Assembly (NCBI GenBank): GCA_965116115.1
Contig: OZ220486.1
Coordinates: 4,030,001 to 4,094,000 of the forward strand
Length of the DNA: 64,000 bases
DNA from: JAPOXR01 sp965116115
Lineage (GTDB): Bacteria; Pseudomonadota; Alphaproteobacteria; Rhodobacterales; Rhodobacteraceae
Reading direction: 5' to 3'
Shown here: positions 43,310 through 52,402 of the stretch, in pieces
Layout: the number at the start of each line of letters is the position of its first letter
How positions within the stretch are numbered: the first letter of the stretch is position 1
Translations under genes and position numbers: made by a program
The notes under the pieces: generated by a model
What the model was told of the DNA's origin: nothing
Database searches by the model: none
Seen by the model: the letters and a program-made list of their open reading frames with translations, nothing else

Positions 43310-44293
43310 ATGAAAAAGTTAGCCGCTGCGATTTTCGCCGCCGGGTTGGCGGCCGGCGCCGCGCCGGCCATGGATCAGGTGACGCTGCAGTTGAAATGGG
43401 TCACGCAGGCTCAGTTCGCGGGATATTACGTCGCCCTTGATAAAGGCTATTATGAAGAGGAGAACCTGGATGTCGTCATCAATCCCGGCGGCCCCGACAT
43501 CGCGCCGCCGCAGGTGCTCGCCGGCGGAGGCGCGGACGTCATCGTCGAATGGCTGCCCGCCGCTCTGGCCAGCCGTGAAAGGGGCCTTCCGCTGGTCAAT
43601 ATCGCGCAGCCATTCAAGTCATCCGGGCTGATGCTGACCTGTCCGAAAGACTCCGGCATCGAATCGCCGGCAGACTTTCCGGGCCGCACCTTGGGCGTCT
43701 GGTTCTTCGGAAACGAGTATCCCTTCTTCAGCTGGATGAGCCAGCTCGGCATTCCGACGGACGGCAGCGAAGGCGGCGTCACCGTGCTGAAACAGCTGTT
43801 CAATGTCGACCCGCTTCTGCAGGGTCAGGCCGATTGCATTTCGACCATGACCTACAACGAATACTGGCAGATCATCGATGCCGGAATTCCTGCCGAAGAC
43901 CTCATCACTTTCAAATATGAGGACCAAGGCGTGGCGACCCTCGAGGACGGTCTCTACGTGCATGAGGACAATCTTGCCGACCCGGCGTTCGTCGACAAGA
44001 TGGTGCGGTTCGTGCGGGCCTCGATGCGCGGCTGGAAAGACGCCGAGGCCGACCCGGACGGAGCGGCGGGCATCGTTCTCGAGAACGATGCCACCGGCGC
44101 CCAGACGGAAGTTCACCAAAAGCGTATGATGGGGGAAATCGCCAAACTGACCGCGGGATCGAACGGCGAACTGGATCCGGCGGATTTCGAGCGCACCGTG
44201 AGTTCGCTGCTGGCGGGCGGTTCCGACCCCGTCATAACTGAGCCGCCGGGAGAAGGCGCCTGGACACATTTGATAACCGACCAAGCCCTGTAG
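43310..44293 (+). CDS. ABC transporter substrate-binding protein, NMT1/ThiY-like
   Basis: Signal peptide MKKLAAAIFAAGLAAGAAPA, then VTLQLKWVTQAQFAGYYVALDKGYYEEENLDV, the NMT1/THI5-like start found in binding proteins for pyrimidine moieties, riboflavin and similar rings. GGADVIVEWLPAALASRE and NEYWQIIDAG are further family segments. AAGGAG precedes ATG 43310. Last gene of the transporter set. The pyrimidine degradation context suggests a pyrimidine-type ligand, but the ligand cannot be read from the sequence. Confidence 0.82.
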   Translation: MKKLAAAIFAAGLAAGAAPAMDQVTLQLKWVTQAQFAGYYVALDKGYYEEENLDVVINPGGPDIAPPQVLAGGGADVIVEWLPAALASRERGLPLVNIAQPFKSSGLMLTCPKDSGIESPADFPGRTLGVWFFGNEYPFFSWMSQLGIPTDGSEGGVTVLKQLFNVDPLLQGQADCISTMTYNEYWQIIDAGIPAEDLITFKYEDQGVATLEDGLYVHEDNLADPAFVDKMVRFVRASMRGWKDAEADPDGAAGIVLENDATGAQTEVHQKRMMGEIAKLTAGSNGELDPADFERTVSSLLAGGSDPVITEPPGEGAWTHLITDQAL

Positions 44294-44317
44294 ACGCGGT
44301 TCAGAAGAATCAGCCAG

Positions 44318-44405
44318 GCCGGCCGGCTGCCCGCGCCGGCCGGCGGCATCCCCTGTTCTATCCGGGTATCTGACACTGCCCGCGGCCGTCGGCGCGCGCC
44401 GACGG
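44318..44405. terminator. Two strong GC hairpins between convergent genes
   Basis: First: GCCGGCCGGC at 44318-44327 repeated as its own reverse complement at 44335-44344, a 10-bp stem with a 7-base loop. Second: a perfect 20-bp palindrome centred at 44395/44396 (CCGTCGGCGC-GCGCCGACGG). Neither has a T-run. They lie between the convergent binding-protein gene and truA and may act as a bidirectional transcription barrier. Confidence 0.4.
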
Positions 44406-44493
44406 ACGTCCACTCTTCAAAGGAGCAGCCGGTTCTTCCGGCGCGTTATTCCGTACGCCGCCGTGCGCGTTGTCTGAAGCGGTCCGTTTGGAA

Positions 44494-45267
44494 TCAGGGC
44501 CGACAGAACGGATCCGGATCATAGTCTACGCACTCCAGGAACAGGCCCCGGGCCGGGGCCACGGGACCGCACCGGCTGCGGTCGCACGACTCCAAGGCGT
44601 CACGCAGCTGCCCGGGCGTGATCGCCCCTGCCCCGACACGCTCAAGCGTTCCGACCATGCTGCGCATCTGCCGGTGAAGAAAACTCCTGGCCTCAGCACG
44701 GATGCGCAGTTCATATCCGTATCGGACAGCTGTTCTCTCAACAGTCAGGCTGTCCAGCGTTTTGACAGGGGAAACCGCCTGACAGCGAGCCGACCTGAAG
44801 GTGGTGAAATCATGCCGCCCGACCAGATGTCCGGCGGCAGAGCGCATGGCCGCGGCGTCCAGCCGCCTCGCCACGCGCCAGACCAAATCCGCTTCATGCG
44901 CGAGCGGCGCCCGCCGCACGACGATCCGGTAAAGATAGGTGCGGCGGACGGCGGAAAACCGGGCGCTGAAACCTTGGCTTACCCGCGCCGCCTGCAAGAC
45001 TGAAATCGTTTCGGGGCGAAGCTGCGCGTTCAGGGCATCGCAAAGCCTTTCAGGATCCCAGTCTTTCCGCAAATCGCAATGTATGACCTGACCGAACGCA
45101 TGAACCCCGCTGTCGGTACGTCCGGCCGCGACAACTTCGGGAACATCCGGCTCCAACCTGCGGACCGCGCATTGAACTGTCTGCTGCAGCGACTTGCCGC
45201 TGGCTTGGCTCTGCCAGCCCACAAATCCGAAGCCGTTATATTCAAGAATAAGCGCGAATCTGGGCAT
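44494..45267 (-). CDS. truA: tRNA pseudouridine(38-40) synthase
   Basis: Makes pseudouridine in the anticodon stem-loop of tRNAs. MPRFALILEYNGFGFVGWQSQ is the family start, so ATG 45267 is chosen over earlier codons. GRTDSGVHAFGQ holds the catalytic Asp. FSARFSAVRRTYLYRIV, HLVGRHDFTTFRS and FLHRQMRSMVGTLERVG are further conserved blocks. 257 aa, complete, single gene convergent with the transporter operon. Confidence 0.93.
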   Translation of the reverse strand: MPRFALILEYNGFGFVGWQSQASGKSLQQTVQCAVRRLEPDVPEVVAAGRTDSGVHAFGQVIHCDLRKDWDPERLCDALNAQLRPETISVLQAARVSQGFSARFSAVRRTYLYRIVVRRAPLAHEADLVWRVARRLDAAAMRSAAGHLVGRHDFTTFRSARCQAVSPVKTLDSLTVERTAVRYGYELRIRAEARSFLHRQMRSMVGTLERVGAGAITPGQLRDALESCDRSRCGPVAPARGLFLECVDYDPDPFCRP

Positions 45268-45571
45268 CAATATGGTCCGGTTCATGCCAGTCTGTTGCAT
45301 ATTACCGGGAATTGCCGGAGATTGCATCAGCCGCAGTCCCGTCTGCGCGGGAATGCGCGGTTTAATGAACGTCCGGCCTCCGCCGCGGGCTCATGCTCCC
45401 GGCAGAGACGACGGCGCTGAACAGAGGAGGGTATCGCCGTGCACACGGCCTTGATGCGAATTTGCCGGCAGGCGTGTCCTTGCCGGCTGCGGCCGCTGAC
45501 GCGCCGCAAGCTTATCACCGAACCGCCGCGCCGGCGGGGCCGGTTAAAGACAGTCCGCCGGGAAGCAAGCC

Positions 45572-47032
45572 GTGCCTGACGCCAACCCGGCCATCGTGCT
45601 TTTCCGGGAAGACCTGCGGATCTCTGACAATGCCGCTCTCTCCAAGGCGGCGGCCTGCGGGGCAAAAGTCATCTGCCTCTATGTTCACGATGACCGGGCG
45701 CCGTTCGCGCGCGGCAGCGCGCAAAAATGGTGGCTTCACCACTCGCTCGCGGCATTGTCGCGCGGTCTGCGGCAGATCGGATGCCCGCTGAACATCCGAT
45801 CCGGGGTTACTGAAGATGTCCTTGATTCCGTCATTGCCGAATCGGGCGCGGACAAGATTTTCTGGTCGCGGCGTTACTCGCCGCATCACGTCGCCCGCGA
45901 CCGCGGCATGATGGCGAACCTGCGGGCCCGGGACATTCAGACTGTCAGCTGCAAAGGCCGGCTGCTGGCCGAACCTTGGGAAACGCTGAACCAGGAGGGC
46001 CGGCCTTACCGCGTCTTCACCGCGTTCTGGAAATGTCTGCTCCGGACTTCCGCCGTTTCCGAACCCCTGCCCGCACCCGGAAAGCTGGCGGGAATCGAAC
46101 TGCCGGGCAACCGAACGGCTTCTGAACTGGACCTTCTCCCGTCAAATCCTGACTGGAGCGCCGGTTTCCGCGGCGAATGGCGGCCGGGCGAGGACGGCGC
46201 CCAGACGCGGCTGCGGAGTTTTCTGGCGCATGCCGCCCGCAGCTATGCGAAAGGCCGTGACTTCCCTTCCCTTTCCGCGACGTCCCGTCTTTCTCCGCAC
46301 ATCCAGATGGGTGAGATCAGCCCGCGCCAAATACTGCGCAGCGCCGCACGTCATCATGAATCCGGAGCCATCAGCGGCGTTGATTTCGAGAAACTGCACG
46401 CGGAACTGGCATGGAGGGATTTCAACTGCTGCCTGCTGTATTATTTTCCCGAACTTCCCGACCGTGAATTCAACCCTGCCTTCAGAGACTTTCCCTGGCG
46501 GACCGACCCCGGGTCTTTCTCACTCTGGACAAAAGGGAAAACAGGCTACCCGATCGTCGACGCCGGCATGCGCGAACTCTGGCAGACCGGCTTCATGCAT
46601 AACCGCGTGCGCATGATCACCGCATCATTCCTCACGAAACATCTGTTAATTGATTGGCGGGCCGGAATGGACTGGTTCTGGGACACGCTTCTGGATGCCG
46701 ACCTCGCATCCAACACGATGAACTGGCAGTGGGTCGCCGGATGCGGCGCGGATGCCGCGCCCTATTTCCGCATCTTCAATCCCGTGCTGCAGGCTCGGAA
46801 GTTCGACCGTGACGGCGATTATATCCGCAGATGGGCGCCGGAAATTTCACGGCTGCCCGACCGCGATCTGGCTGAACCCTGGTCCGCGCGCCCGGAAGCT
46901 CTGGAAAGCGCGGGCATCAAGCTCGGCGAAACATATCCGCTTCCGGTCATCGACCACAAATTTGCAAGACAAAGAGCTCTGGAGGCATACAGAAACCTCA
47001 AGCCCGACACCGGGAACGCGGGGACGGGCTGA
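45572..47032 (+). CDS. phrB: Class I deoxyribodipyrimidine photolyase
   Basis: Light-driven repair of cyclobutane pyrimidine dimers. N-terminal alpha/beta antenna domain (AIVLFREDLRISDNAAL, FWSRRYSP). C-terminal FAD domain: LSPHIQMGEISPRQI, WRDFNCCLLYYFPELP, GYPIVDAGMRELWQTGFMHNRVRM, DLASNTMNWQWVAGCGADAAPYFRIFNP. These are the canonical class I blocks, including tryptophans of the electron-transfer chain. GTG start at 45572. 486 aa. A GC palindrome (about 47027-47047) follows the stop region. Confidence 0.93.
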   Translation: MPDANPAIVLFREDLRISDNAALSKAAACGAKVICLYVHDDRAPFARGSAQKWWLHHSLAALSRGLRQIGCPLNIRSGVTEDVLDSVIAESGADKIFWSRRYSPHHVARDRGMMANLRARDIQTVSCKGRLLAEPWETLNQEGRPYRVFTAFWKCLLRTSAVSEPLPAPGKLAGIELPGNRTASELDLLPSNPDWSAGFRGEWRPGEDGAQTRLRSFLAHAARSYAKGRDFPSLSATSRLSPHIQMGEISPRQILRSAARHHESGAISGVDFEKLHAELAWRDFNCCLLYYFPELPDREFNPAFRDFPWRTDPGSFSLWTKGKTGYPIVDAGMRELWQTGFMHNRVRMITASFLTKHLLIDWRAGMDWFWDTLLDADLASNTMNWQWVAGCGADAAPYFRIFNPVLQARKFDRDGDYIRRWAPEISRLPDRDLAEPWSARPEALESAGIKLGETYPLPVIDHKFARQRALEAYRNLKPDTGNAGTG

Positions 47033-47235
47033 GTTCAGCCGTCGGGAACGCCGGAAATTCCTGGAAGGATGTCCCGGGACGGCGCTGGAACGCGAGGGGG
47101 ATGTCCAGATTCGATGTCAACTTCTTACCAGGATTGAAAAAAGCGGCGGAAACCAATTAGCCTTGGTTCGCCACGCTGGATGAAAAAAGCCGTTCAGAGC
47201 GTCGATCACGCGGTTGAGTTCAGCTTGCGCTTCAA

Positions 47236-47550
47236 CTTGATTGCCAGACACTGAATCCGAACCACGCGGGCGGACTGGACCAGAGCGCAACCGTGATTTC
47301 CGAACTTGCAGAGGATATCGACGCTGACCTGCTTGCCGACGCGGCACGAACTGCGCCGGTCCCTTGGATCCAGCGGCCCGGCCACCTGCTGGAACTGGCG
47401 GAAGCCGGGCACCTCGCCGGCGCGCTCAAAGGCTATGTCCGCAACCGTGCACGCGACTGCGCCCTGCCCGCCCCTTCAGGCGATAGCACCGGGAAACGCA
47501 TCACCGACTGGCGGCTGATTGTAAATGAATCTGTGGAACCCGGGTTTTGA
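47236..47550 (+). pseudogene. AbiEi antitoxin fragment (C-terminal half)
   Basis: LNPNHAGGLDQSATVISELAEDIDADLLADAAR followed by WIQRPGHLLELAEAGHLAGAL and WRLIVNESVEPGF matches the C-terminal part of AbiEi-type antitoxins of type IV toxin-antitoxin systems (GGLD..AT...EL.E..D, then QR-GYLLE, then W+L-VN..VEP). The N-terminal winged-helix region is absent upstream. The stop overlaps the start of the toxin fragment. Confidence 0.6.
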
Positions 47551-47705
47551 TATCGCGTGACTGCATCACAGAGCGGCGCGCACAAGCGCCGTGGGCACAA
47601 GACTTTCAGGTCGAGCAGGACCTGCTTGTCGGCAAGGCATCGGTTGATGTCTTTTCCGATCCTGTGCTGGGCAAAGCTCTGGCATTTCGCGGCGGCACGG
47701 CGTCA
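47547..47705 (+). pseudogene. AbiEii toxin fragment (N-terminal 53 residues)
   Basis: The frame from TTG 47547 reads DCITERRAQAPWAQDFQVEQDLLVG, then FSDPVLGKALAFRGGTA, the start of AbiEii nucleotidyltransferase toxins up to the GG part of the nucleotidyl-transfer motif. Beyond about 47705 the frame is merely antisense to livF. The catalytic Ser/Asp residues and most of the enzyme are gone. Confidence 0.6.
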
Positions 47706-47723
47706 TGTCCTGCGAATACGGAA

Positions 47724-48413
47724 TCACACGCCCAGATACCGTTCGATCACCTCACGGCTCAGGCCGCCCATGGCTCCCTGCCAGACGGTCTCGCCGCGCT
47801 GCAGGATAACGGCTCTGTCGGCGACCCGCCGAAGCTCCCGCAGCGATTTGTCGATCAGAAGTATGGCCAGACCGTGTTCCAGCTTGAGCCGGGAAACAAC
47901 AGACCAGATCTCCTGGCGTATGACCGGCGCAAGCCCTTCCGTGGCTTCATCCAGTATCAGCAGACGGGGATTTGTCATCAGCGCCCGCGCGATGGCCAGC
48001 ATCTGCTGTTCGCCGCCCGACAGCGAGGCCGCCGGCTCGCCGGTTTTTTCTCCGAGACGCGGAAACAGGGACACGGCCCGGTCCGTCGTCCAGTAGCCGG
48101 AACGGGCGGCAACCAGGAGATTCTCCTCGACTGTGAGATTCGGAAAACAGCGGCGGCCTTCCGGCGCGAGACCGATTCCCAGCCGCACCGCCCTGTGACT
48201 GGGAAGACATCCGATGTCCCGCCCGTCGAAATAGACGGCGCCGCCCGCGATCGGGAGCATCCGGCAGACGGTTTTGACGGTCGTTGACTTGCCCATGCCG
48301 TTCCGTCCCATCAGAGCGACGGCCTCGCCGCGCCGCATTTCGAAACTGACCCCGAAGAGAGCCTGGCTGTCGCCGTAGAAGGCCGATACGTCGGCGACCG
48401 TCAGGAGGCTCAA
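47724..48413 (-). CDS. livF: Branched-chain amino-acid-type ABC transporter ATPase 2
   Basis: LivF-type ATPase: MGRNGMGKSTTVKTV (Walker A), APEGRRCFPNLTVEENL (LivF hallmark), LSGGEQQMLAIARAL, LLILDEATEGLAP. 229 aa, complete. Last gene of a five-gene set, with its start overlapping the stop of livG (ATGA). The substrate may be branched-chain amino acids, amides or urea; the ATPase does not tell. Confidence 0.9.
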   Translation of the reverse strand: MSLLTVADVSAFYGDSQALFGVSFEMRRGEAVALMGRNGMGKSTTVKTVCRMLPIAGGAVYFDGRDIGCLPSHRAVRLGIGLAPEGRRCFPNLTVEENLLVAARSGYWTTDRAVSLFPRLGEKTGEPAASLSGGEQQMLAIARALMTNPRLLILDEATEGLAPVIRQEIWSVVSRLKLEHGLAILLIDKSLRELRRVADRAVILQRGETVWQGAMGGLSREVIERYLGV

Positions 48414-49159
48414 GCGTCATCTCCCAGATATGCGCGGCGCACTTCGGGCATGGCGCGGATATCCTTGACTGTTCCGGTCGCGATGATCTTGCCGTACACG
48501 ATCACGGATATCCGGTCCGCAAGGGCGAACACCGCATCCATGTCATGCTCGACGAGCAGGATCGGAGCCTCCGAACGCAGCCGGGCGAGGAATGACGTCA
48601 GCCTCGCCGAACCGCTGGTTCCCAATCCGGCCATCGGTTCATCCATCAGAAACGCTTTAGGCTTCAAGGTCAGCGCCACGGCGACTTCCAGCTGACGTTT
48701 CTGCCCGTGCGAAAGTTCAGCGGCGCGTGTCTCGGCCAGCTCCGCCAGCCCGACCCTTTCAAGCGCCGTTTCAGCGGTCTTCCGCAGCTCCCCGCAGTTG
48801 AGAACCGGTTTGAAGAACCGGTACGCAGCGCCTGACGCACCGACCGCTCCGAGCACGGCGTTCTGAAGAACCGTGTCTTCAGAAGCCAGCGCGGAAATCT
48901 GAAACGTGCGGGCGAGCCCCATCCGGGCGCGCCGTGCCGTGTCCAGCCGCGTGATGTCCCGGCCGTCAAGGCGGATCCGCCCGCGATCCGGTTTCATTGC
49001 CCCGGCGATTTGTTCAATCAGCGTCGATTTGCCGGCGCCGTTAGGCCCGATCAACGCGTGAATCTCGCCCTGCCGCAGATCGAGCGTGACATCGTCGGAT
49101 GCCCGCAGAGCGCCGAAACTCTTGCGGATTCCTTCAACCGAAAGCACCGGATCACCCAT
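48410..49159 (-). CDS. livG: Branched-chain amino-acid-type ABC transporter ATPase 1
   Basis: LivG-type ATPase: GPNGAGKSTLIEQI, TARRARMGLARTFQ (family-specific), LSHGQKRQLEVAVAL signature, AFLMDEPMAGLG, LVEHDMDAVFALADRI, and a C-terminal EVRRAYLGDDA tail. ATG 49159 is preferred over 49174 and overlaps the end of livM. Works with LivF on the LivHM channel. Confidence 0.9.
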   Translation of the reverse strand: MGDPVLSVEGIRKSFGALRASDDVTLDLRQGEIHALIGPNGAGKSTLIEQIAGAMKPDRGRIRLDGRDITRLDTARRARMGLARTFQISALASEDTVLQNAVLGAVGASGAAYRFFKPVLNCGELRKTAETALERVGLAELAETRAAELSHGQKRQLEVAVALTLKPKAFLMDEPMAGLGTSGSARLTSFLARLRSEAPILLVEHDMDAVFALADRISVIVYGKIIATGTVKDIRAMPEVRRAYLGDDA

Positions 49160-50135
49160 GCCCGGCCCTTTCACCGGCCAGCGAGCCGATGAGGCCGCCG
49201 CGCGCGAACAGAACGACCGCCAGCAGAAACAGTCCCAGAAATATGAGCCAGTAATCCGAGATGCCGCCGAGCAGATGTTCCAGAATGATGAAAAACCCGG
49301 CTCCCGCGACCGGGCCGCAGAGCCGGGCCATGCCTCCCAGAATGACGAAAATCATGATTTCTCCGGAAGTCTGCCAGCTGAACATCGAAGGGCTGACAAA
49401 GCGGTTGAGGTCCGCGAACAGCGCCCCGGCGAGTCCGGTGATCATTCCTGAGAAGACGAACGCCGTCAGCCGCACCCGGTACGCCGCGATGCCCGCCGTC
49501 TCGACCCGCTTCGCCGACTGCCGCGCGGCGTTGAGCGCCAGACCGAAAGGAGACTTGGAAAGACATGACATGAACGCCAGCGCGGCGCACAAAACCGCAT
49601 ATGCGAGCAGAAAAAACTGAATCGGATCCAGCGTGTCAAGGCCGGGAAAACTGTTCCGGACATAAATCGGAAGCCCGTCCTCGCCGCCGTACGCCGGCCA
49701 GCTGATGGAAAAATAAAACAGCATCTGGCCGAAAGCCAAGGTGATCATGATGAAATACGCGCCCGTCGTGCGCAGAGAGAGGGCGCCGATCGCAAGCGCG
49801 GCCAGAGCCGAAGAGATCAGCGCCGTCAGCCAGATCACCGGCATGGATTTCGTCCCCGGAATGAGGAACATGCCGTCCAGCAGAGGCACGGAATTCTGCG
49901 CGTGGCTGGCGAGAATTCCCGCCGCGTAGCCGCCGATTCCAAAGAACGCCGCATGGCCGAGACTCACCATACCGCCGAGGCCAAGGGCGAGATTCAGGCC
50001 GACTCCGGCCAATGCGAACACGGCCACGCGGGTCGCCAGCGTGATCAGGAACGGCTCGTCCGCGGCATGGGCCCAGACCGGAACCGCCAGCAGCCCTCCC
50101 GCCAACAGGCAGTTGATCAGGAATTCCCGGCTCAT
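49152..50135 (-). CDS. livM: Branched-chain amino-acid-type ABC transporter permease LivM
   Basis: Multi-helix permease with the LivM patterns VGLNLALGLGGMVSLGHAAFFGIGGYAAGIL, LRTTGAYFIMITLAFGQML and FSGMITGLAGALFADLNRFVSPSMF. ATG 50135 gives an ATGA overlap with livH. About 327 aa. It contains a central insert around DGLPIYVRNSFPGLDTLDP common in transporters of this group that carry varied substrates. Confidence 0.9.
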   Translation of the reverse strand: MSREFLINCLLAGGLLAVPVWAHAADEPFLITLATRVAVFALAGVGLNLALGLGGMVSLGHAAFFGIGGYAAGILASHAQNSVPLLDGMFLIPGTKSMPVIWLTALISSALAALAIGALSLRTTGAYFIMITLAFGQMLFYFSISWPAYGGEDGLPIYVRNSFPGLDTLDPIQFFLLAYAVLCAALAFMSCLSKSPFGLALNAARQSAKRVETAGIAAYRVRLTAFVFSGMITGLAGALFADLNRFVSPSMFSWQTSGEIMIFVILGGMARLCGPVAGAGFFIILEHLLGGISDYWLIFLGLFLLAVVLFARGGLIGSLAGERAGHG

Positions 50136-51061
50136 GCGCGCGTCCCGCACAATCCCGCAGGCTTCCAGACCAAAACCGCCGCCATCAGAATATAGATCAG
50201 CATGGACGACAGCGCCGATCCCGTCAGCGCCGCGTCAGCCGGCGGCAGGAACAGCTTGAACGCCGCCGGCAGCAGCACGCTGCCCAGTTTGTCCGTCAGA
50301 CCGACCAGAACGGAGGCGATCAGGGCGCCCTTGACCGACCCGATTCCGCCGATGACGATCACCACGAAGGCCAGAATCAGAACAGGCTCGCCCATTCCGA
50401 CCTGCACCGACTGGAGGGCGCCGACCAGCCCGCCGGCCAGCCCCGCCAGCGCGGCGCCCAGAGAGAACAGCAGGGTGTAAAGCCAGGAAATGTTCACGCC
50501 GAGCGCGGCGATCATTTCCCGGTCGCTCTCTCCGGCGCGGATCTGCATGCCGACACGGGTCTTCAGAATCAGCAGCCGCATGGCGAAAGCGACCGCCAGA
50601 CCGACCGCAATGATCGTCAGCCGGTACAAGGGATACTGAATTCCGCCCGGAAGCGTGACCGGACCTGACAGATAGAGCGGAACATTCAGGTACAAGGGAA
50701 AGGATCCGAAAATCCAGCGGGTCCCCTCGGAAAAAATCAGAATGAGCGCGAAGGTCGCCAGCACCTGGTCCAGATGATCGCGCCCGTACAGCCGGCGGAT
50801 CACGACCGCTTCGACAAGAGCTCCGGCGGCGGCCGCGGCGGCCAGACTCGAGGCGACCGCAAGAACGAAACTCCCCGTCCAGCCGGCGACCGCCGCCGCG
50901 GAAAACGCCCCGATCATGAAAAGCGAGCCGTGCGCCAAGTTGATGAGACCCATGACGCCGAACACGAGCGTAAGCCCGGCAGCCGCCAGAAACAGCATGA
51001 TGCCGAACTGAACGCCGTTAAGTATCTGCTCGATTAAGAGAACCAGACTCACGGGACCCAC
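50132..51061 (-). CDS. livH: Branched-chain amino-acid-type ABC transporter permease LivH
   Basis: LivH-type permease: LLIEQILNGVQFGIMLFLAAAGLTLVFGVMGLINLAHGSLFMIGAF, and later MLAR-like core AGLAGGLVGALQSVQVGMGEPVLILAFVVIVIGGIGSVKGALI. GTG start at 51061. It lies 43 bp after the binding-protein gene and is coupled to livM. Confidence 0.9.
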   Translation of the reverse strand: MGPVSLVLLIEQILNGVQFGIMLFLAAAGLTLVFGVMGLINLAHGSLFMIGAFSAAAVAGWTGSFVLAVASSLAAAAAAGALVEAVVIRRLYGRDHLDQVLATFALILIFSEGTRWIFGSFPLYLNVPLYLSGPVTLPGGIQYPLYRLTIIAVGLAVAFAMRLLILKTRVGMQIRAGESDREMIAALGVNISWLYTLLFSLGAALAGLAGGLVGALQSVQVGMGEPVLILAFVVIVIGGIGSVKGALIASVLVGLTDKLGSVLLPAAFKLFLPPADAALTGSALSSMLIYILMAAVLVWKPAGLCGTRA

Positions 51062-51103
51062 GCTGAAATGCGGCGCGGAATCAGGATCCGCGCCGCGTGG
51101 AAT

Positions 51104-52243
51104 TCACATGCCGCAGTCGGCCGCGTGAATGTCTGAATGATCTTCAAGCGCAAGGCCAAGGATCTTGTTGGTGTAGATTCCGTCCTCCATGACCACTTCC
51201 CGCACATACACATCCTGTATCGGATGGTGGTTGGAACCGAACGCGAAATCGCCGCGGACGGACTCAAAATCAGCCGCTCTCAATGCGGCGCGGAATGCGT
51301 CCGGATCCGAGATGTCCGCCTTCGACACGGCGCTCAGCAGCAGATTCGCGGTGTCATAGCCTTGAGACGCGAAAAGCGACGGCAGCCTCCCGTATTCGGC
51401 GGCGTAAGCCTCCACGAACGCTTTGTTCGCTGGATTGTCGAGATCCTTGTTCCATTGGCTGGTGTTGCGCACGCCCAGAGCCGCATCTCCGACCGCTGCC
51501 AGCATGTCCTGATCGAAACTGAACCCGGGACCGATCATCGGAACAGTGATTCCGCTGTCAGAATATTGTTTCACGAATGAGATTCCCATCCCGCCGGGCA
51601 GGAAGAAAAACACGCTGTCAGCGTCAGAAGCGCGAATCTGCGCCAACTCGGCCGCATAATCGGTCTGTCCGAGTTTCGTGAGCAGTTCTCCCGCGATGTC
51701 TCCGCTGTACATCCTCTTGTAACCCGCCAGCGCATCGTGCCCCGCCGGATAGTTGGGCGCGAGAATGAATGAATTCTTGTGACCCGCGCCGTTGGCATAG
51801 CCGCCCGCCGCTTCATGAAGATTGTCGTTCTGCCACGCGACATTGAAATAATTCTCATGACAGCCCCGGCCCGCCAGCGCCGAAGGTCCGGCATTCGGAG
51901 AAAGATAGAATTTTCCCTGCGCGGTCACCGACGGCACGACCGCGAGCGCCAGGTTGGACCACACGATTCCGGTCAGCACGTCGACTTTGTCAGACTGCAC
52001 CATGCGGTCGGCAAGCTGAACCGCAAGATCGGGCTTGCGCTGGTCATCTTCAATGATGACTTCAATGCCGGTGTTTCCGGAACGCTTCACGGCGAGCATG
52101 AAACCATTCCGGATCGCCGTGCCCAAGGACGCGCCGCCGCCGGAAAGCGTTGTTATCATTCCGACCTTGACAGGCCCGGCAAAGGCGGCTGAGACCGGAA
52201 TGGCGGCCGTCAGACCGGCCGCCAGCATTAATTTCAGTTTCAT
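51104..52243 (-). CDS. livK: Branched-chain amino-acid-type ABC transporter binding protein
   Basis: Periplasmic type I binding protein. ATG 52243 follows AGGAGAACAAGAAT and starts a good signal peptide (MKLKLMLAAGLTAAIPVSAAFA). The mature part begins VKVGMITTLSGGGASLGTAIRNGFMLAV, the Peripla_BP_6 start, with IEVIIEDDQRKPDLAV and FILAPNYPAGHDALAGYKRMY. Such proteins with a C-x-E-N-Y-F segment (GCHENYFNVAW) often bind aromatic or other non-BCAA ligands, so the substrate is open. First gene of the transporter operon. Confidence 0.85.
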   Translation of the reverse strand: MKLKLMLAAGLTAAIPVSAAFAGPVKVGMITTLSGGGASLGTAIRNGFMLAVKRSGNTGIEVIIEDDQRKPDLAVQLADRMVQSDKVDVLTGIVWSNLALAVVPSVTAQGKFYLSPNAGPSALAGRGCHENYFNVAWQNDNLHEAAGGYANGAGHKNSFILAPNYPAGHDALAGYKRMYSGDIAGELLTKLGQTDYAAELAQIRASDADSVFFFLPGGMGISFVKQYSDSGITVPMIGPGFSFDQDMLAAVGDAALGVRNTSQWNKDLDNPANKAFVEAYAAEYGRLPSLFASQGYDTANLLLSAVSKADISDPDAFRAALRAADFESVRGDFAFGSNHHPIQDVYVREVVMEDGIYTNKILGLALEDHSDIHAADCGM

Positions 52244-52373
52244 ATTCTTGTTCTCCTGCGTGATTGAATTGAACCGGAGCTGAAGCCGCGGCAGAGCCGC
52301 CGCCGACCGCACCCGGTCATACGGCGGCGTTTCCGTCGCATGGCGTGACCTCTTCTCAGTCTTCATGCCCTGA

Positions 52374-52402
52374 ATTATACTGAATTTCCGGAAATTCGAA
52401 CC
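52374..52402 (-). promoter_or_regulatory. livK promoter with palindromic operator
   Basis: On the minus strand a perfect -10 TATAAT lies at 52379-52374. Directly upstream is the perfect 16-bp palindrome GAATTTCCGGAAATTC (52382-52397), filling the -10/-35 spacer; no good -35 is present. A second half-like copy, GGAATTTCCGGG, lies near 52438-52450. This looks like an operator for an unidentified regulator. Confidence 0.55.

Noticed and set aside
47547..48287. 246-codon frame as a complete AbiEii-type gene
   Set aside because: Only the first 53 codons match AbiEii; the rest is antisense to livF, which is intact.
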